In this document: positions 7,801 to 14,932 of the stretch, piece by piece | How the letters are laid out: every line of letters begins with the position of its first letter | Position numbering within the stretch: the stretch's first letter is position 1 | Source: Clostridia bacterium | GTDB lineage: Bacteria; Bacillota; Clostridia; CAKSNL01; HGM11501 | Assembly (NCBI GenBank): GCA_017411325.1 | Contig: JAFQQJ010000060.1 | Coordinates: forward strand, 1 to 50,318 | Direction of reading: 5' to 3' | DNA length: 50,318 nt | Notes under the pieces: generated by a model | Told to the model about the DNA's origin: nothing | Database searches by the model: none | Seen by the model: only the letters and a program-made list of their open reading frames with translations | Translations under genes and position numbers: made by a program

Positions 7801-10029
7801 GCGAACGGATCTGTTGCATGGATGGATTCCGGTGCGGCTGAGTTCGTGCTTGACGGTGAGGGCGCTGCAATAAGAAACGCCGACACCACTTACGGCCACG
7901 GTATCATCGCGGCATATAACGGCTCTGCAAAGATTACTATTAAAAACGGAACCATTGAAAACAGCACAAGCACCGGCGGAAGTATCTTAAAGGCAAGAGC
8001 GGGAAAAAGCATTGCAATAAGTGGCGGAACGATAATCAATAACACGGCTAAAAACGGAGCTGTATGGGCTGAGGCTGACGGAGCACTTACGATTTCCGGC
8101 AACGCCGTAATAAAGGATAACATAACGCCGAGCAATATAGTGGACGGAAAAGAAACCGGATTACTTCCTCTTAACGTATATCTTCCTGCAGGAACATATA
8201 TAAGAGTTAACTCAAACTTTACAGGTGAAGTCGGAGTAACATCGGATAGTGTACAGTTTGCGATAGCAAGCACAACAGGCCTTACAGGCCTTGACGGATT
8301 CTTCCGTGACGGCACTTCTTACACCGGAAGATATTATGTGCCGGGAACAAAGTATCCCAATGACACGGCAAAAGCAACGGTTGAAGCAAGAAATGCAGGA
8401 AAAGAAACAGCTGTTATCTTCGACTATCCCTTCGCTTATGCGGCAGAAGGCGAGGACTTCCTTAAAAAAGGCGTTGGTGCCGAGATAATTGAAAGCGCAT
8501 CAAAAAACGGAATGATTACCTATCTCCTTCGAGATATCGGACTTTCCGATGTTGCAAATAAAGGTGCCTCCGGAAGTCTCGGTCACTATCATGTAAATAT
8601 CGCTGCAAAGGATGCGGTATTCACATATGACGGAAACGGATTTGAACTTAAGATAGCAGACGGAAACTACACTAAAAAACAGCACGTATTCAGACTTTAC
8701 AATCAGGTAAATGCCATATTCAGAAACTTCATTTACGACGGCGGAAATCTTATGAGCTTTGTGAATGCCGAATATGTAAATGCATCTAACCTGGGCGGAA
8801 ATCTTACGCTTGATAACTGCTACATCAAAAATTGCTTAAAGACAAATGCCGGCGGTACAATAATTGGCAGAGACGGAACAATTACAATAAAGAATACGGT
8901 TATAGAAAAGAGTGAGTGTTCGACCAACGGCGGCGCAATTTATATGGGCACACCCAAGGTAAGCGGAGGTAAGTCTGAGCTTGTAATGGAAAATTCCATA
9001 ATTAGGAATGCCGGCGGTTCATCAGGCGGTGCCATCGATATACAGTCGGGCGCTACAGCTACTATTACCGGAAGCACATTTGAGGATATCCGCGGTTCAA
9101 ACGGCGGTGCAATCCGTGTAAACGGAACACTTGTAATGAGCGATTCTACCGTGAAAAATGCGATTTCCAGAGGTGAAGATACAAACGGCGGCGGAATTAT
9201 GGTCTGGGAGGCAGGCTCAAAAGCAACACTTACAGACGTTGTGATTGATTCCTGCACGGGCGATGCCAGCGGAGGCGTATGTGTAGTTGAAGGTACATTA
9301 GAGCTTTACGGTGATACGGAAATTAAAAACTGCCATAGCACAGCTGATAATGCAGGACTCTGGAATATGGAAGGCGGTACTGTGATAATAGGTGGAAACA
9401 CCAAAATCACAGATAATACTGCAGGAAGCAATAACATAAAGAGCAATATCACAAATGACGGTACGCTTACTATAGCCAAAGGATTTGCCGGCAATATCGG
9501 ATTTACAAAAGACTCAACAATCAATTTGGAAGAAGGACTTGCTTCCTTTGTAGCCGTTGACTCTTTGACTCTTGATAAGGATGCAACGAAATATCCTGAC
9601 ATTACAGCAGAAAAGAAAATAAACTGGGAGCTTATCCCCGTTGTTACTGTTGAAACAGATGCGGGATGGTATTATAAAGATAACACCTATGCAGAATATG
9701 CATCAGAAAATCCCGGAATTGTAAGATTTTTAACAACCTTTACAGAAGCTCCGTCTTCCGGATGCATTGTAAATTACGGAAGCTATGCTTTGGGAGCAGA
9801 CACAAATGAGTTTGGCGGAATTAATTCTGCCGAAACACTTACGGAAAATACCGATAAGATTACTTCGGGTGAATCCTACATCATAGACGTAACTGATATT
9901 CCCGCAGACACCGAAGAGACAATTTACGGCATAAGCTTCGTAACGCTTAAAAACATTGATACACCTTTGTACTTTGCTACGGTCAGTCAGGCAATTGATG
10001 CAAATGCAAAGAAGCTTATTAAGAAATGA
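4846..10029 (+). CDS. Giant secreted protein: metallo-beta-lactamase fold, Ig-like repeats and beta-helix
   Basis: A 1,727-residue protein of unknown substrate. Residues 1-24 are a signal peptide (cleavage after VSA). Residues about 30-345 form a metallo-beta-lactamase fold of the ComEC-hydrolase type: HAHQDH at 101-106, an NNTSLILRM strand at about 218, Asp238 in FLNDAY and His-His-Gly at 264-266. Two Ig-like repeats with the shared motif YTGEEQELI follow at about 355-430 and 433-508. About 590-770 resembles a jelly-roll concanavalin-like domain. From about 880 to the end there are many short Gly/Asn-rich repeats with ITI/TIKN strands, as in right-handed beta-helices of the Pmp/pectate-lyase type, in two blocks. 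No LPXTG, SLH or transmembrane anchor is seen at the C-terminus. The metal-site residues are intact, so a hydrolase (phosphodiesterase-like or nuclease-like) acting at the surface is plausible but unproven. Confidence 0.85.
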   Translation: MRKFISMVLAIVMILSCVSINVSANELVASTNVELYQLAPESQSLMESYVIKTTNDKLIVIDGGIDGAGKDSDPYLPSALRAIAGVGEGEYFEVEAWFLSHAHQDHYYELAKMLNEYNEESNYKINNFYFDFPPYGKTGTIWENVLVGNQLFEELKSGLDNYAEVNEIEFDSETYYDELNGKVVNSTAIREGLDINIDDVRFEIMQTWDEVDGTTELNNTSLILRMHAADKTVMFLNDAYIHSGNRLVDTYGENLKSDYVQMAHHGQSGTKQNVYDAVDADFFLWPTPKWIWTNPDSYAIDDVRTWITGADYTEVRENDLVAGMYDVYPDDSTVVADWAEALPGMKITFTNEDANYTAPKANKNLKYTGEEQELITEGSTDIGTMEYCIEGADYAEAIPTAVNAGEYTVYYRITDGSVLVEEAVTVTIAKAEPEFTAPVAKALIYTGEEQELIEAGSVSEGEFLYSTDDVDYSAEIPTATESGNYTVYYKAEESENYLEISGSVNVTIGDYSVTFKNGNELAPFDEDVVMSAMDCECLVELPSYETKANTEFAYFKIGDVRFTEEELLSYEVTANTEVLAYFRETAITSCDYDFTTMTEDEFELTAFGTDSDFVLTEGVGVQLSKSAKATYDIPLATDVTENALSVSYGFTETANTGGFDGHFKRGGDTVAIFYHTSNYMRVYADGAAQYIYNLGQLDDGVHHDAEFILDIANEKQYVVMDGFSGIVPTEGSHDLLNTKVPECFTLLQKAGGSFILESFGVRRLEDTKIREVTLSAGDGVTGISFMNKAESSTYTNTYIYMQEGDKVPLQATLAAGHELTGWSADSGSFSDETALKTVYTAGSKDATISAEGENALAAAGNVAFIGETGYKSLQEAADAAATGSTIYLLKDIEDSARITFNKGTAITVDGNGYTYTDTGSNNDGASTMLVQANTNVTFKNITLKQTNLSAWKSGTACRRVNGFFVIQGGGKVIFSDKAVIDGAAGANGSVAWMDSGAAEFVLDGEGAAIRNADTTYGHGIIAAYNGSAKITIKNGTIENSTSTGGSILKARAGKSIAISGGTIINNTAKNGAVWAEADGALTISGNAVIKDNITPSNIVDGKETGLLPLNVYLPAGTYIRVNSNFTGEVGVTSDSVQFAIASTTGLTGLDGFFRDGTSYTGRYYVPGTKYPNDTAKATVEARNAGKETAVIFDYPFAYAAEGEDFLKKGVGAEIIESASKNGMITYLLRDIGLSDVANKGASGSLGHYHVNIAAKDAVFTYDGNGFELKIADGNYTKKQHVFRLYNQVNAIFRNFIYDGGNLMSFVNAEYVNASNLGGNLTLDNCYIKNCLKTNAGGTIIGRDGTITIKNTVIEKSECSTNGGAIYMGTPKVSGGKSELVMENSIIRNAGGSSGGAIDIQSGATATITGSTFEDIRGSNGGAIRVNGTLVMSDSTVKNAISRGEDTNGGGIMVWEAGSKATLTDVVIDSCTGDASGGVCVVEGTLELYGDTEIKNCHSTADNAGLWNMEGGTVIIGGNTKITDNTAGSNNIKSNITNDGTLTIAKGFAGNIGFTKDSTINLEEGLASFVAVDSLTLDKDATKYPDITAEKKINWELIPVVTVETDAGWYYKDNTYAEYASENPGIVRFLTTFTEAPSSGCIVNYGSYALGADTNEFGGINSAETLTENTDKITSGESYIIDVTDIPADTEETIYGISFVTLKNIDTPLYFATVSQAIDANAKKLIKK

Positions 10030-10043
10030 GGAGGGGGATTTTG

Positions 10044-10205
10044 ATGATGAAAAAGAAAATATATGAAGTTCCCAACCTTGCGGTAACGGAAATAGAAACG
10101 AAGGATGTTGTTACGGTAAGCGGTCTCATAGGTGATAATCTTTTGACAGGCGATAAAGCTCTTGGCTACGGAAAAATTGAATGGATTGAAATTGACTTTA
10201 ATTAA
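10044..10205 (+). CDS. Small peptide (53 aa) encoded behind the giant secreted protein
   Basis: Begins MMKKKIYEVPNLAVTEIET and contains a KDVVTVSG segment, then an acidic, Gly-rich end with IEWIEIDFN. It starts 14 bp after the large gene, with a strong GAGGAGGGGG ribosome site overlapping the previous stop region, and is closed by a terminator, so it is translated from the same transcript. I recognise the pattern (K-x-Y-x-x-P near the start, then acidic-DVVT-x-SG) from many short hypothetical proteins of gut Clostridia, but no function is known to me. There is no signal peptide or Cys cluster. It could be a partner of the large protein, a precursor peptide or an adaptor. Confidence 0.7.
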   Translation: MMKKKIYEVPNLAVTEIETKDVVTVSGLIGDNLLTGDKALGYGKIEWIEIDFN

Positions 10206-10210
10206 AAATG

Positions 10211-10243
10211 AAATATCCGCCCGAAAGGGCGGATATTTTATTT
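10211..10243 (+). terminator. Intrinsic terminator after the small peptide gene
   Basis: Perfect 12-bp stem AAATATCCGCCC (10211-10222) / GGGCGGATATTT (10227-10238) with a GAAA loop and a T-rich tail, 5 bp after the stop. Confidence 0.85.
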
Positions 10244-10263
10244 TGATGTAAGGTAAAAAAAGG

Positions 10264-10292
10264 TTGGCAAAAGAGCTTTTTTATGGTAAAAT
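10264..10292 (+). promoter_or_regulatory. Promoter of the rRNA methyltransferase gene
   Basis: TTGGCA (10264-10269) and TAAAAT (10287-10292) with a 17-bp spacer, shortly before the GAGGCGG ribosome site. Confidence 0.5.
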
Positions 10293-10321
10293 AGATTGAT
10301 TATATAATGAGGCGGATTTTT

Positions 10322-11665
10322 ATGGAAATAAACAAAAATGATGAAGTGAGAATTTATATAGACGGATATACCTCGGAGGGTGCAGGCGTGGGAAGAATCG
10401 GGAAATATCCTGTGTTTATTCCGAACACTGTGAGAGGAGACTATATTCTTTGCCGAATCGTAAAACCCGGCAAAACCTTTGCCTGGGGTAAGTGTATGGA
10501 AATCCTTACGCCCTCGGAGGAAAGGACAGAGCCGATCTGCCCCCATTTTTATGAGTGCGGGGGATGTGCCATTATGCATATGTCGGAAAAAGAGCGTGCG
10601 TATTTCAAAAAGGACAAGGTTAAAAACGCCTTTAGCCATATAGCAGGGATGGATATTGAGGTAGCCGAGAACGCTGCTGCGGAAGAAACGGGCTACCGCA
10701 ATAAAACACAGATGCCCGTGGCAAGCGACTATACCCAGGCTATGTATAAAAACCGCACCAATACCAAGGTAAGCGTGCCCCATTGCGTGATTCAGGATGA
10801 ATCGGCAAAAAAAGTGACAGAGATAATCCTTTCTTACCTTAAAGAGAAAAAGATTCCGCCCTATGAGCCTACGGAAAGACGGGGCGTTGTCCGCCACGTT
10901 TATACAAGGGTTTCAAAATCCACGGGAGAAATACTGGCAGTCATCATAGCAACTGAAAAAATCGACCTTAAGGCTCTTGAAGCACCCCTCACAAAGATGA
11001 ATGTGGCAGGTCTTGTCTTAAATATCAACGAAAAGCATACCAATACCATACTCGGGGATAAATCCATCACGGTTTTTGGTAAAAACTTTATAACTGACCG
11101 CCTTTGCGGAACGGATTTTGACATTTATCCCGACTCATTTTTCCAGGTGAATAAGTATCTTACGGAACAGCTTTACAATAAGGCTGTAAAGCTCTGTCAT
11201 TTAACGGGCAGGGAAACGGTTTTCGACCTTTACTGCGGAGCGGGAACAATAACTGCGGCACTTTCAAAGGGCGCAAAAAAAGTGATTGGTGTTGAAATTG
11301 TACCATCTGCCGTGAAGTCCGCAAAATACAGCTTAGAGCGCGCCGGCATCACCAATGCCGAAATTTACGAGGGCGCATCGGAAGTGGTGGCGCCAAAGCT
11401 TATAGAAGAAGGAGAGAAGGCGGACGTTGTTGTGGTTGATCCACCGAGAAAAGGCTGCGGAGAGGAGCTTCTTTCAGCAATTGCCAGAATGAAGCCCGAA
11501 AGAATAGTTTACGTCTCCTGCGATGTTGCAACCTTGGCAAGGGATGCAAAGTATTTATCCGAACATGGCTATAAGGTTGAGAAGGCTTATCCTTTTGATA
11601 TGTTTCCTTTTACGCACCATGTGGAAACTGTCGCACTTTTGGTGCGGACAGTTTCAGCGATATAA
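10322..11665 (+). CDS. rlmD: 23S rRNA (uracil-C5)-methyltransferase, RlmD/RlmCD type
   Basis: SAM-dependent methylation of uracil in 23S rRNA. In Gram-positives one such enzyme often modifies both U747 and U1939 (RlmCD); which sites apply here is not visible. The N-terminal part (about 1-65) is a TRAM RNA-binding domain. Cys73, Cys79 and Cys82 (CPHFYECGGC) plus Cys153 are the expected 4Fe-4S ligands. The Rossmann core has DLYCGAGTIT, then DPPRKGC and the catalytic cysteine in VSCDVATLARD. The ATG at 10322 is chosen because GAGGCGG precedes it by 6 bp; the ATG at 10307 lacks a ribosome site. The last codons (VRTVSAI) form a hairpin and run into the repeat array, so the normal C-terminus may have been replaced. 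Confidence 0.92.
   Translation: MEINKNDEVRIYIDGYTSEGAGVGRIGKYPVFIPNTVRGDYILCRIVKPGKTFAWGKCMEILTPSEERTEPICPHFYECGGCAIMHMSEKERAYFKKDKVKNAFSHIAGMDIEVAENAAAEETGYRNKTQMPVASDYTQAMYKNRTNTKVSVPHCVIQDESAKKVTEIILSYLKEKKIPPYEPTERRGVVRHVYTRVSKSTGEILAVIIATEKIDLKALEAPLTKMNVAGLVLNINEKHTNTILGDKSITVFGKNFITDRLCGTDFDIYPDSFFQVNKYLTEQLYNKAVKLCHLTGRETVFDLYCGAGTITAALSKGAKKVIGVEIVPSAVKSAKYSLERAGITNAEIYEGASEVVAPKLIEEGEKADVVVVDPPRKGCGEELLSAIARMKPERIVYVSCDVATLARDAKYLSEHGYKVEKAYPFDMFPFTHHVETVALLVRTVSAI
11624..11655 (+). repeat. Hairpin inside the 3' end of rlmD
   Basis: GAAACTGTCGCAC (11624-11636) pairs with GTGCGGACAGTTTC (11642-11655), a 13-bp stem with one bulged G, inside the coding region. GTTTC at 11651-11655 also recurs inverted as GAAAC at 11754-11758, so this hairpin may be the left edge of the array that follows. 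Confidence 0.6.
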
Positions 11666-11826
11666 ATCTCTTGCGAGATTTTCGATATATCCTGACGGAT
11701 TCGATATGTAATACTCGATATGTTTCCTTTGGAAACGAGATTTATATCATATCGAAACCGAGCAAAGCGAGGTTATATCGGATTTTGCGTAGCAAAATAT
11801 ATCGGACACGCAAAGCGTGTATATCG
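11656..11826. repeat. Array of small hairpins punctuated by CGATAT/ATATCG
   Basis: Between rlmD and the four-helix-bundle gene lies a run of short stem-loops: AATCTC/GAGATT (11665-11680), ATCC/GGAT, GTTTCC/GGAAAC over TTT (11722-11736), AACC-GA-GC/GC-GA-GGTT (11756-11773), ATTTTGC/GCAAAAT over GTA (11782-11798) and ACACGC/GCGTGT over AAA (11805-11819). The left half is punctuated by CGATAT, the right half by its inverse ATATCG. A 12-bp perfect inverted repeat, GATATAAATCTC (11659-11670) with GAGATTTATATC (11737-11748), ties the array into a branched structure. The rlmD stop codon lies inside it. No ORF fits it; it looks like a structured, possibly dispersed, repeat element. Confidence 0.8.
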
Positions 11827-11843
11827 ACAAAGGAGAAAAGATT

Positions 11844-12194
11844 ATGGAACAGAAAAACTTATTAAGAGAAGACACCATAAATTTGGCGATAGAAATATCC
11901 GACATTTGCGACAATATCAAAGGTTGCTCAGTATATATCAATCAACTTTTAAGATGTTCTTCATCTATTGGTGCAAATCTTCATGAGGCAAAATACGCTC
12001 AGAGTAAAGCTGATTTTATAAACAAATTGGAAATAGCCTTAAAAGAATGCTTTGAAACTGAGTATTGGCTGGAGTTATTATATCGTAAGAATAAGATTGA
12101 TGAATCCACATATAAATCATTGCTCAACAAATGCGGAACAATAAGAAGAAAGCTGATTGCATCTGTTACTACTGCAAAAAACAAAAAGGAATAG
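11844..12194 (+). CDS. Four-helix-bundle protein, S23 / 23S rRNA intervening-sequence family
   Basis: A 116-residue, almost wholly helical protein with the family signature around residues 35-50 (QLLRCSSSIGANLHEA) and the later EALKE-like helix with CFETEYWLELL. The family includes proteins encoded in 23S rRNA intervening sequences and the Avd accessory proteins of diversity-generating retroelements, which bind nucleic acid; no reverse transcriptase or variable repeat is present here. ATG 11844 is preceded by AAAGGAG with 9-bp spacing. The gene directly follows the hairpin array, and the next gene starts 4 bp after its stop. The cellular role is unknown; a link to the structured repeat is inference. 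Confidence 0.85.
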   Translation: MEQKNLLREDTINLAIEISDICDNIKGCSVYINQLLRCSSSIGANLHEAKYAQSKADFINKLEIALKECFETEYWLELLYRKNKIDESTYKSLLNKCGTIRRKLIASVTTAKNKKE

Positions 12195-12198
12195 CACG

Positions 12199-12792
12199 AT
12201 GTTAAAAGAAAAAGCAAGCGAAATAATGGCATTGCTCAATGACATTCCGGGCGTTAAAAAGTGCAATCTTTACGGAAGCATTGCAAAAGAAACATATGAT
12301 GAGTTGTCCGATATTGACATAGAGATAGATGTTTCCGGGATGGATAACGGTCTTTTTATGCTTGATATTACAGAGCTTCTTAAGGACAAGCTCGATATTT
12401 ACTATGCCGATTATGCACCGAGCCTTGTTCCCGATAAATACATTGTGTCCCTTGCAATAGATAAGGAAAATCCCTTTCTTATTCTTGATTTGTGCATTGT
12501 GGCAAATCCACACTGCACTACTGTTACGAAAGAAGAAGTAATGGGTAAAAACGAAAAATACACTCATATATTAAAGCTATGGACAGCAAACCTCAAGCAT
12601 TATGTAAGAGGAAATGAGTGCTATAAAGATATTTTGAAAATGGCAAAGAAAATCGGGATAGAAGAGGCAGATAGCAAGAACGAAGCCGAGCTGCTCAGAG
12701 AAGCCTTATGCTGTCTTGAGGCAAATGCTCCGGGTGAACTTTCGGAATTTATAAGAAACTTAAGAATTAAATTTGATAAGCTTGTTAATTAA
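12199..12792 (+). CDS. Minimal nucleotidyltransferase-domain protein
   Basis: A 197-residue product with the polymerase-beta-like nucleotidyltransferase motif GS-x10-D-x-D (YGSIAKETYDELSDIDIEID, about residues 23-42) and a third acidic strand later in LILDLCIV. The C-terminal half is helical (about 130-197) and not clearly a known substrate domain. The family includes MNT antitoxins, AMP-transferring enzymes and aminoglycoside nucleotidyltransferases; nothing decides among them. The start at 12199 is preferred over earlier in-frame ATGs, since AAAAAGGA lies upstream within the end of the previous gene. The 4-bp gap indicates coupling to the four-helix-bundle gene. No HEPN partner with an R-x4-6-H motif is seen. 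Confidence 0.8.
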   Translation: MLKEKASEIMALLNDIPGVKKCNLYGSIAKETYDELSDIDIEIDVSGMDNGLFMLDITELLKDKLDIYYADYAPSLVPDKYIVSLAIDKENPFLILDLCIVANPHCTTVTKEEVMGKNEKYTHILKLWTANLKHYVRGNECYKDILKMAKKIGIEEADSKNEAELLREALCCLEANAPGELSEFIRNLRIKFDKLVN

Positions 12793-12824
12793 ATCTGACT
12801 GAAATTTTTGGAAGGGGAGTTTTT

Positions 12825-13757
12825 ATGAACCTTTATTATGCACCCTTAGAGGGGATAAGCCTTCGGGTATTTAGGCGTGTTCACAGCGAAGTTTTCGGAT
12901 GCGTTGATGCCTATTTTGCCCCTTTCATAAGCCCGGGAGATCAGGAGCGGGTAAACAGAAAAGGTATGAGGGATATTGCACCCGAGGAAAACAAAGAAGT
13001 TAAGCCCAAAATTCAGGTGCTTACGGGAAATGCAGAGTCGTTTTTGCGCTTTGCTGAAAACGCAAAAGCGCTTGGTTATGATGAAATAAACATAAATATG
13101 GGCTGCCCCGTTCAGATGGTTACGAAAAAGGGAAGAGGCTCCGGTATTTTAAGAGAGCCTTACACATTAGATAATTTCCTTTCTGAAATATTTTCTGTAA
13201 GTGATATGAAAATTTCGATAAAGACCAGAATCGGCTTTTATTCGGCGGAGGAGCTTTCGCGTCTTATTGAAATATTCAATAAATATCCGATTTCAGAGCT
13301 TACAGTTCATCCAAGAATCCGTGAGCAGTTTTACAAAGGCGAGCCTGACATGGATGCTTTTTCCTATGCATATAATAACTATATGGGAAGGCTTTGCTAT
13401 AACGGAGATATATGGAATAAAGAGGACTTTGACGTTATAGAGAAATTATTCCCGAATCTTTCAGGCGTTATGATAGGGCGGGGAGCGGTTAAAAATCCTG
13501 CCATCTTCAGAGAAATAAAGGGGGGCAAAGCATTAAGCACAGAGGAACTTTGCACCTTTACCGAAAAAATGGCAAACGGGTGGTATGAGGTATTAAAGTC
13601 CGAAACCTACACTCTCTACAAGCTTAAGGAGCTATGGGGCTATATGAGCCTTAATTTTCCCGACGAAAAGAAAATAACAAAGGCAATTAAAAAAGCATCA
13701 AAGCCCGATGAACTTATAGGGCTTACAAAGATGCTACCTGACATAAAGAAAGGCTGA
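12825..13757 (+). CDS. tRNA-dihydrouridine synthase family protein
   Basis: FMN-dependent reduction of uridine to dihydrouridine in tRNA. The 310-residue protein starts with the TIM-barrel strand YYAPLEGIS and has the Dus signature ININMGCPVQMVTKKGRG with the catalytic Cys at about residue 94, followed by KTRIGF and VHPR motifs and the phosphate-binding GVMIGRGA. The family position that binds the tRNA acceptor is less clear, so dusB or dusA naming is not justified. A GGAAGGGGAG ribosome site precedes ATG 12825. It opens a run of four closely spaced + strand genes ending at the 16.82 kb terminator. Confidence 0.9.
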   Translation: MNLYYAPLEGISLRVFRRVHSEVFGCVDAYFAPFISPGDQERVNRKGMRDIAPEENKEVKPKIQVLTGNAESFLRFAENAKALGYDEININMGCPVQMVTKKGRGSGILREPYTLDNFLSEIFSVSDMKISIKTRIGFYSAEELSRLIEIFNKYPISELTVHPRIREQFYKGEPDMDAFSYAYNNYMGRLCYNGDIWNKEDFDVIEKLFPNLSGVMIGRGAVKNPAIFREIKGGKALSTEELCTFTEKMANGWYEVLKSETYTLYKLKELWGYMSLNFPDEKKITKAIKKASKPDELIGLTKMLPDIKKG

Positions 13758-13761
13758 TTAT

Positions 13762-14289
13762 ATGAACGCAATTGTAATTTACAAAACCAAATACGGAAGC
13801 ACGAAAACCTATGCCGAGTGGATAGCTGAGGAGCTTTCCTGCGACATTAAAGAGGCAAGGGAAGTAAAGGCAGACGAATTACTTAAATACGACACAATAA
13901 TTTACGGCGGCGGGCTTTACGCCGAAATAATCAACGGCGTAACCCTCATTACGAAAAATTATGAAAAGCTTAAAGATAAAAAGCTTATTGTATACACAAC
14001 GGGAATTACACCTCCCGACTGCAGAGAGTATTATGACGGCGAAGTAATTGAAAAAAATTTCAAAAACGGGCCCGGTAATATAAAGGTGTATAATTTCCTT
14101 GGGAAAATGATTTTAGAGGAGCTTACTCCTGTACACCGTATGGCGATAAAAACCCTTAAAAAGATAATGAGTGCCAAGGAAAACCCCAGGGAAATAGAAA
14201 AGCTTTTAATAAAGCTTTGCGACACCTTCGGGGATTTTACGGATAAAGAGGCTATAGGTGAACTTGTAGAATACGCAAAAGCGGAGTGA
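13762..14289 (+). CDS. Flavodoxin-domain protein
   Basis: A 175-residue protein with the flavodoxin FMN phosphate loop near the N-terminus (YKTKYGSTKTYAEW) and the later DTIIYGGGLY and VYTTGI strands. This layout matches the flavodoxin-like family that includes protoporphyrinogen oxidase HemG, but residues defining that activity are not evident and no haem genes are nearby. Starts 4 bp after the dus gene and is followed 4 bp later by the HAD gene, so the three are probably co-transcribed. Role: cytoplasmic electron carrier or FMN reductase; substrate unknown. Confidence 0.8.
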   Translation: MNAIVIYKTKYGSTKTYAEWIAEELSCDIKEAREVKADELLKYDTIIYGGGLYAEIINGVTLITKNYEKLKDKKLIVYTTGITPPDCREYYDGEVIEKNFKNGPGNIKVYNFLGKMILEELTPVHRMAIKTLKKIMSAKENPREIEKLLIKLCDTFGDFTDKEAIGELVEYAKAE

Positions 14290-14293
14290 TAAA

Positions 14294-14917
14294 ATGAAAT
14301 TTATATTTGATATGGACGGCACGCTGATTGATTCGATGGATGCATTTGGCGGTGCCATGATAAGGTTTTTAGAGGATAATAACATAGAATACCCTTCCGA
14401 CATAGTTAAGATAATAACGCCCCTTGGCTTTAAGGGCTCGGCGGAATATTTCCTTACATTGGGAAGCAAAAAGTCCATTCCCGAAATGCTCACGGATTTT
14501 ACAGCGTATATGATAGAGCCTTACACCAAAACAATCCCTGAAAAGGAAGGGGTGACGGAAACGCTTTTAAGGCTTAAAAAGGAAGGCCATTCGTTAAATG
14601 TACTTACCGCAAGCCCTCACGTTACGCTTGACCCCTGTCTTAAAAGGCTGGGCCTATATGACCTTTTTGAAAATGTATGGTCCTGCGACGATTTTTCTAT
14701 GACAAAATCTGAACCCGAAATCTACGTTGAGGCGGCAAAGAGACTTGGCACAACTGTTTCTGAATGCATATTCATTGACGATAATGTAAATGCCGTTAAA
14801 ACAGCGAAGAAAGCGGGAATGCACGCCTGGGGCATTTACGATAAGTCCTCAGATTCATATGTGGATGAAATGAAAGAAGTTTCGGAAAGGTACATATACG
14901 CATTTTCCGAAATATAA
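14294..14917 (+). CDS. HAD-superfamily phosphatase
   Basis: A 207-residue HAD hydrolase: motif I FDMDGTLIDS at the N-terminus with the nucleophile Asp6 and acid Asp8, motif II LTASPH, the motif III lysine near MTKSEPEIY and motif IV IFIDDNVNAV. A helical cap lies between motifs I and II, as in phosphoglycolate phosphatase or beta-phosphoglucomutase relatives. Substrate cannot be assigned. Ribosome site GGAG overlaps the end of the flavodoxin gene; operonic. Confidence 0.88.
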   Translation: MKFIFDMDGTLIDSMDAFGGAMIRFLEDNNIEYPSDIVKIITPLGFKGSAEYFLTLGSKKSIPEMLTDFTAYMIEPYTKTIPEKEGVTETLLRLKKEGHSLNVLTASPHVTLDPCLKRLGLYDLFENVWSCDDFSMTKSEPEIYVEAAKRLGTTVSECIFIDDNVNAVKTAKKAGMHAWGIYDKSSDSYVDEMKEVSERYIYAFSEI

Positions 14918-14932
14918 GAAAGGGTGTTGCTT

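Noticed and set aside
7219..7899. A 226-codon frame antisense to the beta-helix region
   Set aside because: It mirrors the repetitive coding strand and is Cys/Ser/Ile-biased, typical of a shadow frame in repeat DNA.
11624..11826. Hairpin array considered as CRISPR or as a rho-independent terminator
   Set aside because: No constant repeat with unique spacers of regular length and no T tract after a dominant stem; stems differ from each other.
11844..12194. Four-helix-bundle gene considered as the accessory gene of a diversity-generating retroelement
   Set aside because: No reverse transcriptase, template repeat or variable target gene occurs nearby.
12199..12792. Nucleotidyltransferase considered as antitoxin of an MNT/HEPN toxin pair
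   Set aside because: The adjacent helical protein lacks the R-x4-6-H HEPN motif and belongs to the S23 family.
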